Source: Bactrocera neohumeralis (Eukaryota; Arthropoda; Insecta; Diptera; Tephritidae). Taken from it: a stretch of DNA of 64,000 nucleotides. Below the pieces are notes generated by a model, which worked only from the letters and a program-made list of their open reading frames with translations, was not told the DNA's origin and did no database searches. The position numbers and the translations under genes were made by a program. The first letter of the stretch is position 1, and each line of letters opens with the position of its first letter. Below, piece after piece: positions 57,370 to 64,000 of this stretch. The DNA is taken from NCBI RefSeq assembly GCF_024586455.1, contig NW_026089623.1, forward strand, positions 372,001 through 436,000. The letters are read 5' to 3'.

Positions 57370-57630
57370 GTTTCGACGTTAAGGTACAGATTGCCAAGAA
57401 AAAATTCAAATATGTGAAAGAACTTTAGACTGGAATCAAGGAGGCATGGTACGCTAAGCAATTTGAAAAATTGTGGGCACACAACAAAATAATAACTTTG
57501 TAAGAGCTTAAACGCTATACTTATTAGATTTCTAATAAATTTATTTAATTGAAATTTTATAAAATTTTGTTTAGAAAAGATATGCAAATAATTTCTATAT
57601 TAAACAAATACGGTAGCAATAATAACTTAC
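57370..57630. other. Intron sequence next to the upstream host exon
   Basis: No gene recognised apart from the splice donor at 57621-57630. Confidence 0.5.
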
Positions 57631-57689
57631 GAAACACAAAAGGAATGCCGCCACGTATAGCTTTTTTCCCATCAAATGAGGCAAGTTTG
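57631..57689 (-). CDS. Host exon: glucose-6-phosphate 1-epimerase-like, upstream exon
   Basis: 59-nt minus-strand exon between a TTTTTTCAG acceptor (from 57690) and a GTAAGTTATT donor (57630-57621). It encodes KLASFDGKKAIRGGIPFVF with one leading and one trailing base. AIRGGIPFVF is the conserved strand before the FPxFG motif of this enzyme family. The trailing C joins CT at 24005 to give Pro, restoring GGIPFVFPQFGPW. No stop codons. The preceding exon is not found between 57690 and 64000. Confidence 0.82.
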
Positions 57690-57810
57690 CTGAAAAAATA
57701 TAAAATATGGACAGAAATATAAAATGTACTAAAAATGGTAATTTTCTGGAGTTGCTTCCAGTATATACATACATATATATATGCTATGACTACTATTATG
57801 ACTACTAGTA

Positions 57811-58724
57811 TGAGCAAAAAGTAGTAAGACTTTGTTTATAAATTTAAAATTGTATTTATTCTTCAAAATCTATGTCGTTTAATGTCTTCAATAGACTCAA
57901 AACGGTTTCCCCGGAGCGTTGAGTTTTTCGTTCCTTTTACGATTAGCTTTGCAAACGACGCATAACACTGAAGTAGTATCCATTGTTGACAGTGGGGCCC
58001 GGTCGAAAAGAATTCGGAGTGCACCACACCTCGGTAATCGAAGAAAACTGTCAACATAACCTTGATGTTTGACCTGCTTTGACATGGCTTTTCGGCTACG
58101 GCTCACCTTTTCCACGATATTCGGGCGATCGATCGTCTGTTTCTGGGCCGTAAGCATAGATGTTGTACAGGCGTTGATGCGACTCTGTTTTTCGACAAAT
58201 TTAGTGATTTTGGAACCAATCGTACTTCTTTGTTGATTAATTTCTTCTTCTTCTTAATTGGCGTAGACACCGCTTACGCGATTATAGCCGAGTTAACAAC
58301 AGCGCGCCAGTCGTTTCTTCTTTTCGCTACGTGGCGCCAATTGGATATTTGACCTAGCCAGCGTAGCCGCTGTCTTTTAATTCGCTGAACTATGTCGATG
58401 TCGTCGTATATCTCGTACAGCTCATCGCCCAAGACTCTGCACCATATAGCAGGACGGGAATTATGAGTGACTTATAGTGTTTGGTTTTTGTTTGTCGAGA
58501 GAGGACTTTTCTTCTCAATTGCCTATTCAGTCCGAAGTAACACCTGTTGGCAAGAGTTGATTAATTTCACTCATCGTAAAAACACTAACGATTATTTTGA
58601 TGTAACACTTGGGACAGACGTCACTGACAGTCATACCAACAAAGAAAAAATATTTCTACGAATGTGTTTTCACGCGAAATTAAATTATTAAATTAAATTA
58701 AAAAGTCTTACTATTTTTTGCCCA
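57811..58724 (-). pseudogene. mariner remnant split by an RTE fragment
   Basis: TIRs TGAGCAAAAAGTAGTAAGAC (57811) and the inverse of TGGGCAAAAAATAGTAAGAC (right end 58724), TA before the left end. On the minus strand, transposase pieces include NIKVMLTVFFDYRGVVHSEF (about 58080-58010) and LRGNRFESIEDIKRH (57905-57863). The second catalytic Asp region and most of the N-terminus are deleted. The RTE insertion at 58245-58555 lies in the 5' part. Confidence 0.8.
58245..58555 (-). mobile_element. RTE 3'-end fragment with 13-bp target duplications
   Basis: Minus-strand copy of the RTE C-terminal coding region and tail with small internal deletions, 5'-truncated. GTTGATTAATTTC at 58232-58244 and 58556-58568 are exact duplications. 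TTCTTCTTCTTAATTGGCGT is the inverse of the family tail. Confidence 0.93.
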
Positions 58725-59278
58725 CAGTGAGCAGTGAATGGAAAATCAGTGTTTTATTTGCTCAAAATAGTTTTGGTGTGCCAATGCAAAGTTAAACGCA
58801 ACTATAAATTTAATCTGCATTATAAAAGGCCGGCCTTCTGTCCATTTAGGCAATTGCCTAGGGCCAAATTTTTGGTTACTTTCTTAACATACATACATAT
58901 TGTCGCTCGCATGACCAACTAACGGAACTGACATTTACAAAATTTTACAGGAGAGCAGTTTTAATATTTTTGACCCTTTATTCCATTGTCCCTGTCGATA
59001 GGTATGCATGATATTTTCAGTCTGCTTTTCTAATTATGTACTCTGACGTCTACTCTTCAATATTATTATGGCAAAATGGTATTATATTGGATTTTAATGC
59101 GATTTTTTGATTGCAATGCAGATACGTTACCTTTGTGAAATTTTTTTTTGCCTAGTTGCAGATACGTTTTTTTTATTAAAAAAAAACAGGATTTTGAATT
59201 GAATTTTTTTTTAATCTTTATTGGACTATAGATATGAAATACAAAAATAAAAAAAATTAATGAAAACAATATTTGTAA

Positions 59279-60552
59279 TTAATGAGGAAGGGATTTATAA
59301 AAATTTGTATGTTCACATAACTTGATTACTGGCGTATCTTCAGTAGTAAGCAATACTAAATCTTCGGATTTATTTTGAGGTATTTTAGGAGGAGTCGTGT
59401 TTAATTTTGAAATCTCTCCCGTCAATAAACTGACAACAAGGCGTTTTAGAGTCAAGGATCTATAATATTTGTCTGTATGTTTATTTTTAAAAAACAATTT
59501 GAAAGGTTCTCCTTTTTCTACTCTGTACTCAACCATTTGGGTCCAGTTTATTGGTTCTCCTGAGTCGTCTTTTCGAATGGATAATAGTTTAAGATCGGTC
59601 GACAATGAATTTGAAATTTAAAAAATCAGAATAATCCATGTTAACTACATCGTATGGCTTCTTTATCCGCGCCAGCCTGAATATTGAGTTTAGTTGACTT
59701 GGAACATGAACATCACCACTTTTCTTTAAGGCGTAGGAGATAGCGCTGTGGGCAGAATCTCCTTCGTTTTGTCCATGGCAAGGTACCGATATTCTTAACT
59801 CTATTTCTTCAATATTAGTTGAGTTGTTTACTATATATAGTAAAGTAGCAACTGTCACTGAATTTTTGTTCTGACCACTACATCCGTCGGCAAACAGATA
59901 AACTTTTTTGCAGCCATTATTGTCATACTTCTGAAGAAAATGATAAACAGCAGTAGACACTTCATCTGCGCCTCGTTTGCTAATTCCTTCGTGCCACGTG
60001 TAGCAAGAACAATCACCAGATGCAATATTATAGAATGTCAAATTATATACAGAAAGGCGTCTCTTATAAAATACAGCATTGTCCATTGAAATTGGAAGAC
60101 TTATGACTTGCTGCATGTCAAAAGTTGCGCACATAATTGTCGATCTATTTTAGCGGCTTCTTTACATCCATTTCTAATTAGCCGAAATTTGTTTTTTTTC
60201 TCACTGTGTATTTCAAATCGTTTGCTTAAATTATTTTTGACTTCTTCAGTTCCTTTATGATAACTCATACATAGTCCACACTGATCTTTTTTGGGCCGAT
60301 GGAATGATACATTTTTTGTTTGAAATATCTTTCGATAAGTCGAAAGGCTGACAACAGCGCCCTCTCCAATTTCCTTTGTAAACAAACTATTTCTTTTATT
60401 GTCAGATCGCCGTTAAGGTACTCTCGAGTCGAGTTGTTACGGCAATAATGAGACTCCACTCGTGGAAATCTATCAATATGGCTTTCCACTTGAAGAGTTA
60501 TAAGTCGATCTCTTTCGATGTAATTTTGACGACGACCTCCTCGTTGCCCCAA
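59279..60552 (-). pseudogene. Putative DDE-like transposase (DUF7869-like), frameshifted
   Basis: Four frames in order: 60552-60390 (RFPRVESHYCRNNSTREYL), 60385-60120 (SLSTYRKIFQTKNVSFHRPK, Cys pair CGLC), 60134-59589 (the core) and 59605-59279 (C-terminus). The core has LPISMDNAVFYKRRLSVYNL, YTWHEGISKRGADEVSTAV, VYLFADGCSGQNKNSVTVAT and CHGQNEGDSAHSAISYAL. Acidic residues in SMDN, FADGC and EGDS could form a catalytic triad (inference). I recall this family as uncharacterised multi-copy insect proteins. The flanking long TIRs support a transposase role. Frameshifts near 60385, 60120 and 59597 inactivate this copy. Confidence 0.72.
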
Positions 60553-60602
60553 ATGTTTGTAACACCTCGAAATATGCGAGCTAGACCCACCTTAAAGTAT
60601 AC

Positions 60603-60715
60603 CGATCGGCTCAGAATCACTACCTGATTCGATTTAAGCATGTCTGTCCTTCCGTCCGTCCGTCTATATTATAGTAGGCCACGCCCGACTTTAGCCTTTC
60701 CTTACTTGTTTTATA
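60603..60715 (-). repeat. RepA-like fragment
   Basis: CTGTCCTTCCGTCCGTCCGT followed by TAGTAGGCCACGCCCGACTT and TAGCCTTTCCTTACTTGTT is the reverse of RepA-type ends, inserted within the TIR transposon. Confidence 0.55.
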
Positions 60716-61379
60716 AGAATACTGTAGTTTTGCATGCATTTTGTTGGCATATTAAATAATATCTTGCAATAATATTGGAAAATTTCTTTATAAAGTATAG
60801 CAGTAGGTATTAAATTGCAGTTACGTTAGTTAGTGAAAAATTTTTTTGGTCCATCTGCAGATACGTTGAAAATGTTATGGCGTTTTCTGAGATAACGGTA
60901 CTATATACAATCACATAATTTACACACAAGATGCGACATGCCTAAAGAAGTCCCATAGTGGTCCTAACTCAATTTCGGAAAAAATGTCAGTTCCGTTAGT
61001 TGGTCATGCGAGCGACGATATGTACATATACTGTTATTATATTTCAATAAAAAATAAAATAATTGATAACAATTTTAAATTTACTGTAATTAATTAATAA
61101 TTAAAAGACGAGAAGACTTAAAAATCTTTACGTTATTAAATTTTGTAATTATTTATTTTCATTTTATATCAATTATATTTTATTTATTTCATTTGTAACG
61201 GGTTATAACTAAAAATCTGCACTAATATTAATGGTCTGCTATTTTGCTATTTTTATTTTTCAAATGCTAATATCACGCAATTAGCGAACTGATTGCATCA
61301 TCTTTTTGACGTGTAATTTGTAACAGCTTACAAATTCAATTAGTGTTTAAAATCTTCTAAGTAACAACACCTCCGCGAC

Positions 61380-61540
61380 CGCGTTGTACATTTTTATCAA
61401 AAACCTGAAACCGCTGGAAAAAAGTTTACGTGTGTGCATTTTATGGCGGAAGGCCTCTCCAGAAGAACAATATACTCAATATTAAGTATTCTAAAAATAG
61501 AAAGGCAACCGGGTTTTGAAGCAAGCCGACTGTTATGACG
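61380..61540 (+). pseudogene. DD37E-type transposase, N-terminal part
   Basis: Plus-strand frame ending ...MAEGLSRRTIYSILSILKIERQPG... up to about 61535, a helix-turn-helix recognition region. The frame is decayed upstream. It is cut at the duplicated CTGTTATGACG. Confidence 0.55.
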
Positions 61541-62262
61541 AGCCCCAAGGCCCAAGGCAGGCCTGTCGTAAGAGGCGACTAAAAGCCAAATGCACTATGT
61601 CTGACAAGTACAGGTCTGTTTTAAATGTCAGCATGGTCTAAGTCGGAAAAGTGCTATAAAAATAGCTCGACATGATGTTATATTCTTCAAATGGGTTTGC
61701 AATTATATAACAAATACTAGAGTTTCAAGCGACAACAAAAATCATACAGTCGGGTTCTTAAGAATTAATTGGAATTCTTGGGGGCTCGACTGGCAGTAGC
61801 TTAAGCGCAAGCTTGGGCTACAGGTCACTCCAAAGACTAAAACATGGTACCACGGGGAGCAGCCGCCCCTGAAGTTCACTTCAGTCTGCTCATTGGGTTT
61901 GGCCCTTTGGGGAGATTCGTGGTGGGTGTGGTTTAAACCTAAATGCAGGAAGGACATTAGTCCAATGTGGAGTCGCACTGCGGCCGGGTGCCGGACCCAG
62001 AGTACGGTTTTAGATGGGCCTCGAACCCGACCAAGGTGGAAAGGGTGCTTCCTTTGGTTTTCACCCTACCAATTGGAACCAAAGTGTATGTGTGTGTGGC
62101 GTCACTCATGCCGTGGTTCTTCCAGAGTGTAGTGTGGGTGCACACACTTACGCTTTGGGGCGCTGATCAACGCATTGTTTTGATCTGTGTGTTTCTAGTA
62201 ATAGAAAACACCGTGGATTTGAGCCTCCTTAGGCAGATACCCACGTTAAACCACATTGGATT
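61541..62262. mobile_element. 722-bp insertion of unknown type with 11-bp duplications
   Basis: CTGTTATGACG at 61530-61540 and 62263-62273 flank it. The sequence is GC-richer than its surroundings (CTGTCGTAAGAGGCGACTAA at 61581, GCAGCCGCCCCTGAAG near 61859, GCACTGCGGCCGGGTGCCGG at 61975). No TIRs, no poly-A and no plausible protein. It may be the 5' region of a LINE or a SINE-like unit. Confidence 0.65.
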
Positions 62263-62957
62263 CTGTTATGACGCCCCAAAACATTCGGAAGCTGAAGACA
62301 GTGTTCAGCAATAAGGATTGCATAAGTCAAAGCAAAGCCGCACGAAAATTCGGTTGCTCACAGCCATATATCAGCAAAACATTAAATAGACTTAACATTA
62401 AAGCCAGAAAAAAGCAGCGTTGTCCAGGGTACACCGAGCAGATAAGTCAAGTAAAATCACAATGTCGGTGGATGTCCAAGAATTTGAGTGGAAAATCATC
62501 CATTTTGGATGATGAGAGCCATTTTTCACTCAGCGGGCCGCAAATGCCGGGCAATGATGTTTATTACACAAACGATATGTCTATAACGCTTCCCGGGATA
62601 AAATACAAATTTAAAAAACAAATTGAGTCCAAAGTTATGCTCTACATTACAGTTTCTCCTATGAGTATTTCTGAGCCATTCTTTAAACCAAATGGACTGA
62701 CAATAAATCATGAGACGTACATCAATCAATGTTTGGACAAAATTTTGATTTCTCCAATACAAAAACTCTATAAAAACGATGAAGTCTTATTTTGGCCGGT
62801 CAAATCCTCTATTTACTATGCAAATGCAACATTGGAGATCTTGGTCAACAAAAACATCTACTTTGTGCCGAAAGAAAATAACCCGACAAACTTAACACAA
62901 TGCCGACCGATCGAGGATTTTTTCTGGAGAAGTCAAAGCTTTAGTGTACAAAAATAG
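62263..62957 (+). pseudogene. DD37E-type transposase, catalytic part
   Basis: The frame begins VMTPQNIRKLKTVFSNKDCI and SQSKAARKFGCSQPYISKTL (second helix-turn-helix). Then SSILDDESHFSLSGPQMPG (first Asp), DEVLFWPVKSSIYYANATLE, where the second Asp expected in WPDxxSxHYA is Val, and NPTNLTQCRPIEDFFWRSQS (Glu box). Stop at 62955-62957. A deletion near 62440 removes residues between the helix-turn-helix and the first Asp. The substitution and deletion make it inactive. Confidence 0.85.
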
Positions 62958-63236
62958 TTGGAAGGCTCAAAATTTGAAGCAGCTGACACATCGCATCCAG
63001 AAGTGCCTTAAGAAAGTTGATACTAGCGTGTACAACGTGCTTGCGCAAGTATCCTGACTAAACTAAGACGGGTTGCTGACAATGGCCCGTATTTTGAAGT
63101 TCATAATTTTTTCATTTTTTAAAATAATGCAATTATACTACATGGAATAGCTTACCTTTCTGTTAATATGTTAATAGTATCTTTTGACTTACGCTGAAAT
63201 AAAATTAGTGCAGATTTTTAGTTATAACCCGTTATA

Positions 63237-63389
63237 TCAGCCTTTTCGTGAACTTCGCGTGAATAATTCTTTCCCGTGTATTTTTATTTTCACGCGAACG
63301 AAGAATTCCTATCGCGAATTTCGCATGAACGAAGATTTGTGTTCGAATTTCGATTAAACTATTGTGAACTTCGGCAATCTGTCACAGAT
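63237..63389. other. Short inverted-repeat-rich sequence
   Basis: Alternating GTGAACTTCGCGTGAATAAT and TTCACGCGAACGAAGAATTC motifs form imperfect inverted repeats. This could be the left end of the Harbinger-like element that follows. Confidence 0.35.
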
Positions 63390-64000
63390 GTTGTACATTT
63401 GCAACAACGTATATTGGAGGAGGAAAACAATTCCCGCTAGCAGGTGGCTGTAAGGACGGATTTTGGGAGATAACACCAATCGTCTTGATTTACCTAATAT
63501 AATGTAAGTTTATTTATTTATTACTTTATTTAAGAAATATATAAACATATCTCAAAAAATTTATAGTTTTAAACAGTTATAGTTAGAATTAACAAGCCTA
63601 CGTTTAAATACTTATTGGAAGTATTACAAAATGGCTTGCCAATGGCGAAAAAAAGTTTTTCAATTGATACAGTTGTACAACTATCAGCTTGTTTGCCATT
63701 TTGTGGAGATGGAGCGTATCAGAAAGGTGTGGGCAGGCAAATGGATGTTGGTTTATCACAATCCAGCCTTAGTGAAATCCTTCCTGAAGTGTTGGACGTA
63801 TTCGAGTCAAATATATGCAAGAAGTGAATAACGTGGCCTACTAAAGAGGATATGCAGGAAATAAATTTAAATTCTTACCAAAAAATTAATATCCCTGGCA
63901 TCATTGGTTGCCTGGATGGCGCGAGTTAATACTTTAACCTTTAACCACAAACTTATGTTTTAGTAAACATTAAAGAAAAATCATCAATACAACTTTATCT
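63390..64000 (+). pseudogene. PIF/Harbinger-like transposase, 5' part, runs off window
   Basis: A first coding piece at about 63412-63503 (RILGDNTNRLDLPNIM, shifted by a stop) is followed by GTAAGT at 63503 and a TTTATAG acceptor at about 63567, a plausible small intron. The second piece (about 63590-63828) reads NKPTFKYLLEVLQNGLPMAK, then LPFCGDGAYQKGVGRQMDVG and LSQSSLSEILPEVLDVFES. A TGA at 63826-63828 is followed in a nearby frame by INIPGIIGCLDGAS, where the first catalytic Asp of DDE_Tnp_4 lies. Probably a broken copy. Confidence 0.75.

Larger units (their letters stand above)
24006..57630 (-). other. Predicted 33.6-kb intron of the epimerase-like gene
   Basis: Bounded on the minus strand by donor GTAAGTTATT (57630-57621) and acceptor ATTTCAG (24012-24006), phase 1. 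It contains most transposons of the window, including a full-length RTE. Inferred from exon phase and motif continuity; no transcript evidence. Confidence 0.7.
58895..61024. mobile_element. TIR transposon encoding a D-x-C-S-G-Q-N (DUF7869-like) protein
   Basis: Terminal inverted repeats of 42 bp (58895-58936 and 60983-61024, one mismatch) begin ACATATTGTCGCTCGCATGA and continue CCAACTAACGGAACTGACAT. Between them lies one minus-strand gene remnant (59279-60552). The target duplication is not clear. Direct subterminal repeats with GCAGATACGTT occur near both ends. A RepA-like scrap sits at 60603-60715. Confidence 0.8.
61196..63234 (+). mobile_element. Tc1/mariner relative (DD37E-type) with 31-bp TIRs
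   Basis: Perfect 31-bp TIRs at 61196-61226 and 63204-63234 start TAACGGGTTATAACTAAAAA; the outermost TA may be the target duplication. It encodes a transposase on the plus strand in two parts separated by a later 722-bp insertion (61541-62262). Confidence 0.88.

Noticed and set aside
57366..57587. 73-codon minus-strand frame close to the host exon
   Set aside because: AT-rich Phe/Leu/Ile translation without splice continuity with the epimerase exons.
1..64000. CRISPR arrays, rRNA genes or bacterial operons
   Set aside because: No regularly spaced identical repeats with unique spacers and no rRNA-like sequence; content is typical of an insect nuclear genome.

Overview
The window looks like transposon-dense, AT-rich chromatin from a schizophoran fly, most likely a tephritid fruit fly or close relative. 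This is inferred from its set of RTE, LOA/R1, I and Jockey LINEs, BEL/Pao and errantivirus LTR elements, mariner/Tc1, hAT-like, Harbinger-like and other TIR elements. Family names come from motif recognition by eye; no database search was run. Nearly all open reading frames belong to broken mobile elements.

The main non-transposon signal is a host gene on the minus strand. Two short exons (57689-57631 and 24005-23849) carry consensus splice sites, compatible intron phases and a continuous open frame. Together they read as the RGGIPFVF-PQFG...GPQHGFAR core of the glucose-6-phosphate 1-epimerase (aldose-1-epimerase-like) family. If both belong to one gene, the intron between them is 33,625 bp, and the whole window lies inside that gene, with at least 6.3 kb of upstream intron and at least 23.8 kb of downstream intron visible.

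Layout: 1-7200, remains of two errantivirus-like gypsy copies, the second env interrupted by a MITE. 7300-14100, a small TIR element and two LOA/R1-type LINE copies; the second is split by a 2.9-kb hAT-like composite with 8-bp target duplications. 14100-25600, RepA repeats, a BEL gag piece, mariner scraps and three RTE copies, plus the downstream host exon. 25600-30200, a Tc1 fragment, a broken copy of an unnamed arthropod gene family, a near-perfect hairpin and a SINE-like repeat. 30380-32520, a minus-strand BEL/Pao pol. 33180-37510, RepA and three internally deleted mariners with TIRs. 37510-50250, a BEL/Pao element carrying a nested stack: an I-like fragment and a LOA/I-type LINE, the latter interrupted by an R1-type LINE and by a minus-strand Jockey LINE. 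50250-51831, a second BEL gag-protease (minus). 51832-55094, an almost intact full-length RTE. 55100-64000, RepA, the upstream host exon, a mariner split by an RTE fragment, a TIR element encoding a D-x-C-S-G-Q-N protein, a DD37E-type Tc1/mariner relative containing a 722-bp insertion, and the start of a Harbinger-like transposase.

The elements do not form a pathway. Their relations are of nesting, which gives a relative insertion order, and of accumulation inside the introns of one conserved metabolic gene.
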